Source: Clostridia bacterium
GTDB taxonomy: Bacteria; Bacillota; Clostridia; TANB77; CAG-508
Direction: 5' to 3'
Length of the DNA: 64,000 bases
Assembly: GCA_900759015.1 (NCBI GenBank)
Contig: CAAEUE010000014.1
Location: 1 to 64,000, forward strand
This document shows positions 53,611 to 62,060 of the stretch, in pieces. Under the pieces are notes generated by a model. It was not told where the DNA came from and did no database searches. It was given only the letters and a program-made list of their open reading frames with translations. Each line of letters starts with the position of its first letter. Position 1 is the stretch's first letter. A program made the translations under genes and the position numbers.

Positions 53611-56600
53611 GTGTACAAAAAAGTAGAACTTAAAGACGGTTTTGTAGGCATGGAAAATGATGTAGCAAAACTATGGAAAGAAAAAGACATTGTTAAGAAA
53701 AACTTTGCAATGAACGAAGGAAAAAGATACTTCACATTTTATGATGGACCTCCAACAGCAAATGGAAGACCACATGTTGGACATATCGAAACAAGGGTAA
53801 TGAAAGACATTATACCAAGATACAAAGTAATGAAAGGTTACAAAGTATTAAGAAAAGCTGGTTGGGATACACATGGACTTCCAGTTGAACTAGAAATAGA
53901 AAAAGAATTAGGAATTTCAGGAAAACAACAAATAGAAGAATATGGTGTAGAAAAATTCGTAAAGAAATGTAAAGAAAGTGTTTTCACATATGTTCATCTA
54001 TGGGAAGAAATGACAAACAAAGTAGGATTCTGGGTAGATATGGAAAAACCATATGTAACATATCATAATGAATATATAGAATCTGTATGGTGGGCACTTA
54101 AAGAAATGTGGAAAAAGGGATTACTATATGAAGGTCATAAAGTAATGCCATATTGCCCAAGATGTGGAACAGCACTTTCATCACATGAAGTTGCTCAAGG
54201 GTATAAAGATGTAAAAGATTTAACTTGTATAGCTAAATTTAAAGTAAAAGGTGAAGAAAATAAATATATTTTAGCTTGGACAACAACACCTTGGACATTA
54301 CCATCAAACTTAGCATTATGTGTTAATAAAGCATACACATATGCAGATGTAAAAGTAAATGTTGGAACTGAGGAAGAACCAAAATATGAAGTATATGTTT
54401 TAGCTAAAGATTTGGTAGAAACAGTATTAAAAGACAAAGAATATGAAGTCTTAAAAGAATATAAAGGAACAGAATTATTAGGAACAAAATATGAACAACT
54501 AATGCCATTTGCAAAAGTAGATGGAAAAGCATTCGAAGTAATCCATGGGGACTATGTAACATTAACAGATGGTACAGGAATAGTACACATTGCACCAGCA
54601 TATGGTGAAGATGATAGTTTAGTTGCAAAACAAAATGGAATAACTTTTGTAAATTTAGTAGATAAAGAAGGAAAATTTGTTCCAGAAGTAGAACCTTGGG
54701 CAGGCAAATTCGTAAGAGATTGTAATGAAGGTATCTGTAAATGGTTAGAAGAAGAAAATAAATTGTTCAGTAAAGAAAAACATCTACACTCTTATCCACA
54801 TTGCTGGAGATGTGACACACCACTTTTATATTATCCAAAAGAAAGTTGGTTTGTTGCAATGAGCAAACTAAGAGACAATTTATTAAAAAATAATGACACA
54901 ATAAATTGGATGCCAGAAACAATTAAAACAGGAAGATTTGGAAAATTCTTAGAGAATGTTATAGATTGGGGAATCTCAAGAGATAGATATTGGGGAACTC
55001 CACTTCCAATTTGGACTTGTGAATGTGGTCACCAAGAATGTATTGGAAGTATAGCAGAATTAAAAGAAAAAGGAATAAATGTACCAGACGATATAGAACT
55101 TCATAAACCATATATTGATGATGTACATCTAAAATGTCCACATTGTGGTAAAGAAATGACAAGAGCAAAAGAAGTTATAGATTGTTGGTTCGATTCTGGT
55201 TCAATGCCTTTTGCACAATGGCATTATCCATTCGAAAACAAAGAAATATTCGAAGCAAACTTCCCAGCTCAGTTTATTTCAGAAGCTATAGACCAAACAA
55301 GAGGATGGTTCTATACACTACTTGCAGTTTCTACATGTTTATTTGATAGATCATCATATGAAAACTGTATAGTATTAGGACATGTTCTAGATGACAAAGG
55401 ACAAAAAATGTCTAAATCTAAAAAGAATGGTGTAGATCCATTTGAATTACTAGATACAGTTGGAGCAGATGCTACTAGATGGCATTTCTATACATGTAGC
55501 GCACCATGGATTCCAACAAGATTATCTGTAAAAAGTGTACAAGAAACACAAAGAAAATTCTTAAGTACATTATGGAATGTATATTCATTCTATGTTCTAT
55601 ATGCAGAAATAGATGGGTTTAATCCATTAAACTACAAAGATTTTAAAGTAACAAATGTAATGGATAAATGGATACTTTCTAAAATGTATACATTAATAAA
55701 AGAAGTAGATGCAAAATTAGATAAATATGACATAACAGGAGCTGCTTTATTAATAGAAGACTTTACAGATGAACTTTCTAATTGGTATGTTCGTAGAAAC
55801 AGAGAAAGATTCTGGGCAAGTGGAATGGAAGATGACAAAGTTGGAGCATATGTAACTTTATATACAGTATTAGTTAATTTAGTAAAAGTTGCAGCACCTT
55901 TTGTACCATTTATAACAGACGAAATTTACCAAAATTTAGTTGTTAATTTAAATAAAGAAGCACCAGAAAGTGTACATCTATGCTTATGGCCAGAAGTAAA
56001 TGAAGCTGAAATAGATAAAGATTTAGAAAAAGAAATGGATTTAGCATACAAGATTGTTAAATTAGGTAGAAGTGCAAGAAATGCAGCTAATATCAAAAAT
56101 AGACAACCACTTTCAGAAATGCTAATTTCTGTAGGAACACTTCCAGAATATTATGGAGACATCGTAAAAGATGAACTAAATGTAAAAGAAGTAGTTCTAG
56201 GTGCAGATATGTCTAAATACGTTGACTTCGAAATAAAACCAAATCTACCAGTTTTAGGAAAAGAATATGGAAAATTAATACCAAAAATTAGAGAAGCAAT
56301 CTCTAAACTAAATCAAATGGATTTAGCAAATAAAGTAAAAAACGGTGGAGTAGAATATATCGAAGTAGAAGACGAACAAATACCATTAGACGAATCTAAT
56401 TTATTAGTAACAATGCAAGGTAAAGAAGGATATGCCTTTGCAGGTGAAGGTGAACTTGGAGTTGTATTAGAAACAACAATAACACTAGAACTAAAAGAAG
56501 AAGGATATTTAAGAGAAATTTTATCTAAAGTACAAAACATGAGAAAAGATAGAGACTTCGAAGTATTAGATAGAATAAATTTATACTTTGCCAATAATGA

Positions 56601-56751
56601 TACATTAAAAGAAGTTATAGAAAAATATAAAGAACAAATAATGAAAGACACTTTAGCAGACAATATCTTCTACAATGAAAAAAGAGACAACTATGTAGAA
56701 ACAAAAATAAACGATGAAAAAATAGATATAGATGTTGAAGTAGTAAAATAA
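53611..56751 (+). CDS. ileS: Isoleucyl-tRNA synthetase, type 2-like
   Basis: IleS charges tRNA-Ile and edits Val. The 1046-residue protein starts with GTG (GGAGGAATTAC upstream). Class I motifs: HIGH as GRPHVGHIETR, KMSKS as GQKMSKSKKNGVD. The N-terminal sequence FYDGPPTANGRPHVGH and the length over 1000 match the type 2 (eukaryote-like) IleS lineage rather than the GPPYANGxxHIGH bacterial type. Zinc-type Cys pairs (CPRCG, CWRCD, CECG, CPHCGKE) are visible. Type 2 enzymes are typically insensitive to mupirocin, which is an inference here. It is controlled by the T-box and followed by a repeat. Confidence 0.95.
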   Translation: MYKKVELKDGFVGMENDVAKLWKEKDIVKKNFAMNEGKRYFTFYDGPPTANGRPHVGHIETRVMKDIIPRYKVMKGYKVLRKAGWDTHGLPVELEIEKELGISGKQQIEEYGVEKFVKKCKESVFTYVHLWEEMTNKVGFWVDMEKPYVTYHNEYIESVWWALKEMWKKGLLYEGHKVMPYCPRCGTALSSHEVAQGYKDVKDLTCIAKFKVKGEENKYILAWTTTPWTLPSNLALCVNKAYTYADVKVNVGTEEEPKYEVYVLAKDLVETVLKDKEYEVLKEYKGTELLGTKYEQLMPFAKVDGKAFEVIHGDYVTLTDGTGIVHIAPAYGEDDSLVAKQNGITFVNLVDKEGKFVPEVEPWAGKFVRDCNEGICKWLEEENKLFSKEKHLHSYPHCWRCDTPLLYYPKESWFVAMSKLRDNLLKNNDTINWMPETIKTGRFGKFLENVIDWGISRDRYWGTPLPIWTCECGHQECIGSIAELKEKGINVPDDIELHKPYIDDVHLKCPHCGKEMTRAKEVIDCWFDSGSMPFAQWHYPFENKEIFEANFPAQFISEAIDQTRGWFYTLLAVSTCLFDRSSYENCIVLGHVLDDKGQKMSKSKKNGVDPFELLDTVGADATRWHFYTCSAPWIPTRLSVKSVQETQRKFLSTLWNVYSFYVLYAEIDGFNPLNYKDFKVTNVMDKWILSKMYTLIKEVDAKLDKYDITGAALLIEDFTDELSNWYVRRNRERFWASGMEDDKVGAYVTLYTVLVNLVKVAAPFVPFITDEIYQNLVVNLNKEAPESVHLCLWPEVNEAEIDKDLEKEMDLAYKIVKLGRSARNAANIKNRQPLSEMLISVGTLPEYYGDIVKDELNVKEVVLGADMSKYVDFEIKPNLPVLGKEYGKLIPKIREAISKLNQMDLANKVKNGGVEYIEVEDEQIPLDESNLLVTMQGKEGYAFAGEGELGVVLETTITLELKEEGYLREILSKVQNMRKDRDFEVLDRINLYFANNDTLKEVIEKYKEQIMKDTLADNIFYNEKRDNYVETKINDEKIDIDVEVVK

Positions 56752-56764
56752 AAATAAAAAAGAA

Positions 56765-56846
56765 ATTTGGGGACGGTCCTCGCAGGGATTTGGGGACGTT
56801 CCTTAAATCCCTTTTTTGGACTTTAGGGACGGAGCTTAAAGTTCAC
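56765..56846. repeat. GGGACGTTCC-family element plus GGGACGG copy
   Basis: A leading half GGGGACGGTCCTCG is followed by AGGGATTT (56784) and AAATCCCT (to 56812) bracketing GGGGACGTTCCTT. ACTTTAGGGACGGAGCTTAAAGT (56819-56844) then follows, a near copy of the 34649 inverted repeat. It lies after ileS, between convergent genes. Confidence 0.85.
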
Positions 56847-56918
56847 TGGGTAGACATAAATAAAAAAGTAAGAGAAAAGTCTTAAAAACTTTATTAAAAA
56901 ATCATAATAGAAATATAT

Positions 56919-56965
56919 AAAGAAGTAGAAAATTAAGAAGATACTTAAAATTTCTACTTCTTTAT
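56919..56965. terminator. Terminator between ileS and tspO
   Basis: AAAGAAGTAGAAA / TTTCTACTTCTTT stem of 13 pairs with a loop of about 19 nt and flanking T's. Confidence 0.7.
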
Positions 56966-57017
56966 TAAGTTTGTTGAAACTAAAAATATAATAAAAAAAT
57001 TTTTAGTAGTTAAAAAA

Positions 57018-57476
57018 TTATCGATTAAGTAAATAAACTCCGAAATTTAAATATGTTGCAAATAATGTCCATAATAAGTATGGAACCTGTAACCATGCAG
57101 CAGTTTTATGCTTTTCATAAAATCTAGCTATCATAATAATAATTAAAATTGCAAGAATTATAATCCAGATAAAAGCAAATAATCTCCATTTTAATAAGAA
57201 GAAAGCAATAGGCCAAAGAGCATTAAAAAACAATTGTAAATAGTATATAGAATTTATTTTTGAATCTACCAATGAATTACTTGCTAATATTCCGTATGAA
57301 ATCCCCATTAAGATATAAAGAATTGTCCATACAATAGGAAAAGTCATACTAGGTGGTGATAAAAAAGGTTTTTCTAAAGAATTATAATCAATACTACCAG
57401 AAATAAGGAAACCAACAATACCACCAACAAGAACCGGAATAAGAATAGCCTTAAAATAAATTTTAAATTTTGACAT
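57018..57476 (-). CDS. TspO/MBR family protein
   Basis: This 152-residue membrane protein has five predicted helices and the family motifs: EKPFLSPPSMTFPIVWTILYILMGIS, FNALWPIAFF and WLQVPYLLWTLFATYLNFGVYLLN. TspO binds porphyrins and related tetrapyrroles in other bacteria. The ligand here is not evident. GGAGG lies just upstream of the start on the minus strand. A histidine-phosphatase gene is upstream on the same strand. Confidence 0.93.
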   Translation of the reverse strand: MSKFKIYFKAILIPVLVGGIVGFLISGSIDYNSLEKPFLSPPSMTFPIVWTILYILMGISYGILASNSLVDSKINSIYYLQLFFNALWPIAFFLLKWRLFAFIWIIILAILIIIMIARFYEKHKTAAWLQVPYLLWTLFATYLNFGVYLLNR

Positions 57477-57550
57477 TTCTCAAAACCTCCATATTAATAG
57501 TTTATTAAAAAGTAGGTAAAATATACTAAAATGTCAAAATAATAATTAAA

Positions 57551-58174
57551 TTAATATAATTGACTTAAATTTAGTAGGGAATCTTTATTAAATTCAAGTT
57601 TTATAACACTAGGGGAATCAATATTTAAAACTTTATTTTGATAAACCAATTCGAAGTTTTCATTTAGAGAACACCAATTCATTAATAAAAATTTGATTGC
57701 AGCACCATGACTTACAATTGCTATTCTAGAACCTTCATTTGAATTTAATAGGGTATTAATAAAACTTGTCATTCGATTATTAACTTCAAATCTATTCTCG
57801 CCATCTTCGTTTTTAAGTTTTTCATCTAACAACTGTTCTGTAGTAAAAGGGTGAGTAAATTTATCTTTAAGTTTAGATAGAGAATCCAAATTCCCTAATT
57901 TTCTTTCGTTTAAATCCATACTAATTTGTATTTCTAAATTATTACGTTCAGCTATGTATTTAGCAGTAGCTAACGCACGTACATAATCACTACACCATAC
58001 TGAGTCCAGATTGGATAGTTCTGCTATATTACTCAGTTCTTCTGCCTTTTTTTCGCCTGAAACTGATAAAATTATTTTCTCATTAGCAATTTGATTATTT
58101 TCAGAGCTATTTAATAAACTTTTAATCTTTAGTTGTTCAGAATGTCTAATTAAAAAGATTGTTGTTTTACTCAT
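57551..58174 (-). CDS. Histidine phosphatase family protein
   Basis: This 207-residue protein is of the phosphoglycerate mutase-like superfamily. The phospho-accepting His is in IFLIRHSEQ (RHS instead of the usual RHG), and the second His is in IVSHGAAIKFLL. SSxxxRALATA-type segment appears as VWCSDYVRALATAKYIA. Substrate unknown. ATG 58174 with GGTGATTAAT upstream is preferred to 58219. The neighbouring duplicated kinase remnant lies on its upstream side. Confidence 0.85.
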   Translation of the reverse strand: MSKTTIFLIRHSEQLKIKSLLNSSENNQIANEKIILSVSGEKKAEELSNIAELSNLDSVWCSDYVRALATAKYIAERNNLEIQISMDLNERKLGNLDSLSKLKDKFTHPFTTEQLLDEKLKNEDGENRFEVNNRMTSFINTLLNSNEGSRIAIVSHGAAIKFLLMNWCSLNENFELVYQNKVLNIDSPSVIKLEFNKDSLLNLSQLY

Positions 58175-58220
58175 ATTAATCACCAAAAATATTGTATCAA
58201 AAATAGATATAAAAATCATA

Positions 58221-58482
58221 TAAATTTATTGTAAAAAAATGCTATTTTTATATAATATTCTTAGTTTGTAATAGAAGGAATAAAAAATAGCAAATTCAAA
58301 ATTAATACAAAAGACACAGTAAAACAACGATTACGGATTATTTAAGATATACTATTCCGTATACAAATTTATATAGATTATGTGGAACTGCAGATAGCAC
58401 GCCTACAGGCAAGAAAAAAGCAGAAACAATGTATAGGGATTTAGTAGAGTATTAAAAAAATGGGTAATCAAAATATAAATTT
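58221..58482 (+). pseudogene. Broken duplicate of the downstream P-loop kinase
   Basis: The region aligns nearly continuously with 59060-59330, including upstream AAATTTATTGTAAAAAAA and a shared TTTTTATATAATA. The start codon is ATA (GAATAAAAAATAGCAAATTC versus ATGGCAAATTC). The P-loop section is shortened and altered, and a frameshift/stop follows YRDLVEY (GTATTAA). So it is a dead copy of the 5' part of the 59125 gene. This explains the gene-free stretch before 58572. Confidence 0.85.
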
Positions 58483-58571
58483 ATATGGAAAATTGTCATA
58501 ATACGTAGTATAATTATAAAAGATTGTAAAATGCAATTAGCCACGTTTTATAGCTATAAGAGGAAAAAAGA

Positions 58572-58934
58572 ATGAGAAAAACGGAAGTAACCAATCTAAT
58601 GTTACTCTCTTTAGACCTAAAGAGAGTAGATGAGTTTAAAGTTGCAGAAGAGGCAGAAAACTTGAAGAATGCGATAACTATTCAAGGAATAGAAAACACA
58701 ATAGTTTACTTCTGCAGAAATTCCGAAGTGTCAGAATGCCTTGTTTCTGAACTTACAATGCTTGAAGTCTGTAGCATAATTATTCTATCTATAATGGGAT
58801 ATGATTATGCTGGGTTATTAAAAATATTTGATATGCCAATTGACTTTAAGAAAGAATTGTCTAAACAGGGAAAGACTCAAATTCAAAGATGTAAAACTGT
58901 GAAACAGTTCATTGAAGAATATATTAAAAAGTAA
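58572..58934 (+). CDS. Orphan protein (120 aa)
   Basis: This 120-residue protein starts MRKTEVTNLMLLSLDLKRVD and has no recognised domain; the middle is moderately hydrophobic (LEVCSIIILSIMGYDYAGLL) and the tail basic. A GAGG-type site precedes the ATG. The leader has ATTG / CAAT and TAGC / GCTA pairings. It sits exactly between the broken and the intact copy of the kinase, and ends in its own terminator. The kinase duplication thus flanks the orphan gene. Confidence 0.75.
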   Translation: MRKTEVTNLMLLSLDLKRVDEFKVAEEAENLKNAITIQGIENTIVYFCRNSEVSECLVSELTMLEVCSIIILSIMGYDYAGLLKIFDMPIDFKKELSKQGKTQIQRCKTVKQFIEEYIKK

Positions 58935-58965
58935 AGTAACTGTTAACCACGTGGCCGAAAAATAT

Positions 58966-58990
58966 ACCAGCTTTATTGCTGGTTTTTTTC
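58966..58990 (+). terminator. Terminator after orphan gene 58572
   Basis: ACCAGC-TTTATT-GCTGGT then seven T residues. A CCACGTGG palindrome (58947-58954) precedes it. Confidence 0.85.
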
Positions 58991-59124
58991 GTTATATTCA
59001 ACCAAAATTAGACTATTAAAAATTTATAAATATTGATTAATAAGTCTATAAAATTTATTAAATTTATTGTAAAAAAAATAACGTTTTTATATAATAAACG
59101 AAGATAAATAAGGAGGAATAAAAA

Positions 59125-59700
59125 ATGGCAAATTCAAAATTAATAGTAGTAGAAGGGCCACAAGGTGCAGGAAAAACAACAATTACAGATTATTTAAGAT
59201 ATACAATTCCATATACAAATTTGTATAGATTATGTGGGACTGCAGATAGTTCGCCAGCAGGCAAGAAAAAAGCAGAAACAATGTATAGGGATTTAGTGGA
59301 ATATTTAAAAAAATTAGGAAATCAAAGTATAAATTTAGTATTTGATAGAACATTTTTTACAGAAGAAAATTATTGTAGATTAAAATATAAAGAGTACTCA
59401 TTTACAGATGTTTATGAAGAATTACTAGCTGATTTTGCTAAATTAGACTTTGAAATTTACTATGTTACACTATATTTAGAAGATGAAAGTTTATATGCTC
59501 AAAGACTAAAAAGGGAGAATAAAGCAGTGCCCAAATACGCTAAATTTGAAGCAGAGAAAAGCATAAACCAACAAAAAGTATATTTAGAAATGTCTGATGA
59601 AATAGAAAAGAAATATCCTAATATACACTGTTTAAAAATAGAAAATAGTAAGGATTTAGAATTAACCAAGAAAGAATTAAAAGAAAAAATAGGCTTTTAA
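59125..59700 (+). CDS. P-loop deoxynucleoside/nucleotide kinase-like protein
   Basis: This 191-residue protein has Walker A GPQGAGKTT near residue 11-19, a DR motif in LVFDRTFFTEENY and a lid-like LYAQRLKRENK segment. The layout resembles thymidylate or deoxynucleoside kinases. The phosphoacceptor is not known; deoxynucleoside kinase is only one option. AAGGAGG precedes the ATG. An inactive partial copy lies 900 nt upstream. It is separated from queA by 108 nt with no clear terminator. Confidence 0.8.
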   Translation: MANSKLIVVEGPQGAGKTTITDYLRYTIPYTNLYRLCGTADSSPAGKKKAETMYRDLVEYLKKLGNQSINLVFDRTFFTEENYCRLKYKEYSFTDVYEELLADFAKLDFEIYYVTLYLEDESLYAQRLKRENKAVPKYAKFEAEKSINQQKVYLEMSDEIEKKYPNIHCLKIENSKDLELTKKELKEKIGF

Positions 59701-59808
59701 ACCTTGAGTATACATAAAAAATATAGTATAATAAATTTGGAATTTTGTTGAATTTTCTATTATACAGAAAACTCAATTTACAATATATATAGATAGGAGA
59801 TTTTTAAA

Positions 59809-60831
59809 GTGAACGTTTCAGATTTTTATTATGACTTACCAGAAGAATTAATAGCACAAACACCTATAGAAAAAAGAGATGAATCTAGATTAATGGTTTT
59901 AAATAGAGCAAGCCAAACTATAGAACATAAAACATTTAAAGACATAATAGAATACTTAGAGCCAGGAGATTGTTTAGTAAGAAATAATACAAAAGTTATA
60001 CCAGCAAGATTATATGGTAAAAAAGCAACAGGAGCAAAAATAGAATTTCTTCTATTAAATAGAATAGAAGGAGATATATGGGAATGTATTGTAAGACCAG
60101 GACATAAATTAAAACCTGGTACAGAAGTAGAATTTGGAGATGGAATATTAAAGGCAAAAGTACTAGAGGTAATGGAAGGTGGAACAAGAAAAGTAGAATT
60201 TAAATATGAAGGAATATTTAACGAAATTCTAGATAAAATTGGTTTAATGCCACTTCCACCATATATTCATGAATCTTTAAAAGATAATGATAGATATCAA
60301 ACTGTTTATGCCAAATATGAAGGTTCAGCAGCAGCACCAACAGCAGGGCTACATTTTACTCCAGAACTTTTTGAAAAAATAAAGGCAAAAGGAATTGATG
60401 TTGCAAATGTAACATTACATGTAGGAATTGGAACTTTTAGACCAGTAAAAGTAGAAAATGTAGAAGAACACCACATGCATTCAGAACATTTTTATATAAA
60501 ACAAGAAGACGCAGATAAAATAAATAATGCTAAGAAAAATGGAAAAAGAGTTATAGCCGTAGGAACTACTTCTTGTAGAGTATTAGAAACAATAGCAGAT
60601 GAAAATGGAATGGTAAAACCTACAGAAGGCGATACACAAATATTTATTTATCCTGGTTATAAATATAAATGTTTAGATGGTTTAGTAACAAATTTCCATT
60701 TACCAGAATCAACACTAATAATGCTTGTATCTGCATTAGCAGGTAGAGATTATATTATGAAAGCATATAATGAAGCTGTAAAAGAAAGATATAGATTTTT
60801 CAGTTTTGGAGATGCAATGCTTATTTTGTAA
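59809..60831 (+). CDS. queA: S-adenosylmethionine:tRNA ribosyltransferase-isomerase
   Basis: QueA transfers the ribosyl part of S-adenosylmethionine to preQ1 in tRNA, giving epoxyqueuosine. The 340-residue protein starts with GTG (ATAGGAG upstream) and begins with the family start MNVSDFYYDLPEELIAQTP. It includes YEGSAAAPTAGLHFTPEL, HVGIGTFRPVKVE and HHMHSEHFYI, all QueA hallmarks. It works with Tgt further downstream in this cluster. Length is normal. Confidence 0.97.
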   Translation: MNVSDFYYDLPEELIAQTPIEKRDESRLMVLNRASQTIEHKTFKDIIEYLEPGDCLVRNNTKVIPARLYGKKATGAKIEFLLLNRIEGDIWECIVRPGHKLKPGTEVEFGDGILKAKVLEVMEGGTRKVEFKYEGIFNEILDKIGLMPLPPYIHESLKDNDRYQTVYAKYEGSAAAPTAGLHFTPELFEKIKAKGIDVANVTLHVGIGTFRPVKVENVEEHHMHSEHFYIKQEDADKINNAKKNGKRVIAVGTTSCRVLETIADENGMVKPTEGDTQIFIYPGYKYKCLDGLVTNFHLPESTLIMLVSALAGRDYIMKAYNEAVKERYRFFSFGDAMLIL

Positions 60832-60845
60832 GATAGGAGAAAATT

Positions 60846-61607
60846 ATGGTTATACATACAAAAAAGCAAGTTAAAACAAAAACTATTCATAAAAGAATGA
60901 ATTTGCCACAAAGTTTGCGAGATAAAATAGATATATTTTGGAATGAACAAATAAAAGAAAATCCAAACTTATTTAATGGGGAAGTTTGGAATGTAACAAA
61001 AATGGAAGAAAATAAAGAGGATATACTTCTAACAATAGAAAAAACAGATTATGCACATTACTTATATGATGAAAGGCATGGTATAGAAGAAAAATATGCT
61101 TGCCACAATCTTGCAGGAGGAACATATATTGTTACTAAAGATGGATATGCTGTTGTAGGTGAACTAGATAACACAACTTCTTATCCTAGGATGATGCAAG
61201 TTTCTGGTGGAGGTATAGACGAAAAATTTGATATAGTAAATGGTGAATTTGATTTAATAAAAACAGCAAAAAGAGAATTAAAAGAAGAATTAAATTTAGA
61301 TTTAGACAATAAAGAACAAATAGAAAATTACAATTTCGAATATATAGAAAAGCCAGAAGGAAAAAGGCATTCATACTGTGTAATATTAAAAGCATATTCA
61401 ATGTATACAAAAAATCAATTAGAAGAGCATTTTGATAAGTATTATCAATTTTTAGAAGAAACAGAAGGAGAAAAGGAATTTAAAAAATTACATTTTTTAA
61501 AACTAGGTAGAGCAGTAGAAGAATTGGACAAGCTAGATAATCCAAAAAGATTATATGTAAGACAACTTCTAGAAATAGAAGATAAAGGGGTGTTGAATAA
61601 TGAATAA
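60846..61607 (+). CDS. Nudix hydrolase-like protein (253 aa)
   Basis: This protein has a conventional Nudix box in GEFDLIKTAKRELKEELNL (about residues 135-155), preceded by SGGGIDEKF. Nudix enzymes cleave nucleoside diphosphate-linked compounds; the substrate is unknown. The N-terminal 90 residues are an extra region not typical of small Nudix proteins. AGGAG precedes the ATG, 14 nt after queA. It overlaps the next gene by 8 nt. Confidence 0.82.
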   Translation: MVIHTKKQVKTKTIHKRMNLPQSLRDKIDIFWNEQIKENPNLFNGEVWNVTKMEENKEDILLTIEKTDYAHYLYDERHGIEEKYACHNLAGGTYIVTKDGYAVVGELDNTTSYPRMMQVSGGGIDEKFDIVNGEFDLIKTAKRELKEELNLDLDNKEQIENYNFEYIEKPEGKRHSYCVILKAYSMYTKNQLEEHFDKYYQFLEETEGEKEFKKLHFLKLGRAVEELDKLDNPKRLYVRQLLEIEDKGVLNNE

Positions 61608-62052
61608 AAAAGAATTTGAAAAATATTTAGACAGCCTAGAGCTAGATAAAAAAGAATACTGTATAATAAGTGGCGGAAGTTTATTAATGCATAATTTAAA
61701 AGAAGAAACAGATGATGTAGATTTATATGTAACACAAAATTCGTTTGATAAGTTAAGTAAAAGATTTAATGTACATATAAGTGGAAAGCCATTTCCAAAC
61801 CATTATACTGTAAACGAAAAAACTGAGGCTGTTCTAGTTAAAGATTTACAAAACGAAAAAATATATAATATCGATGGATATCCTTGTCGTTCTATAATAG
61901 ATGATTATAATTGGTATAGGCAAAATGGTAGACCAAAGGATTTAGCTAGTGCAGATAAGATAGATACAATGTTTGAAAATATAGCCAAAGAGTTTAATTG
62001 TAAAAAAGAAGAGGTCACTGAAAGCGAAATTTGTAAATATGTAAATAAGTAG
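61600..62052 (+). CDS. Nucleotidyltransferase-like protein (150 aa)
   Basis: This 150-residue protein resembles the nucleotidyltransferase-fold family used by minimal NTases: ISGGSLLMHNLKEETDDVDLYVT contains G-G-S followed by D-x-D metal ligands. The later part (VLVKDLQNEKIYNIDGYPCRSIIDDYNWYRQNGRPKDLADA-type) has a helical RPKDLASAD segment that matches such domains. Substrate unknown. It overlaps the Nudix gene by 8 nt and lies 8 nt before the GNAT gene, so all are cotranslated. Confidence 0.75.
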   Translation: MNKKEFEKYLDSLELDKKEYCIISGGSLLMHNLKEETDDVDLYVTQNSFDKLSKRFNVHISGKPFPNHYTVNEKTEAVLVKDLQNEKIYNIDGYPCRSIIDDYNWYRQNGRPKDLASADKIDTMFENIAKEFNCKKEEVTESEICKYVNK

Positions 62053-62060
62053 GTGATTAT

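Noticed and set aside
58572..58934. Antitoxin or phage gene for the 58572 orphan
   Set aside because: No toxin partner, phage neighbour or recognisable domain; only an orphan call is justified.
59701..59808. preQ1 riboswitch before queA
   Set aside because: No preQ1-class pseudoknot pattern (C-rich loop and A-rich tail) is recognisable in these 108 bases.
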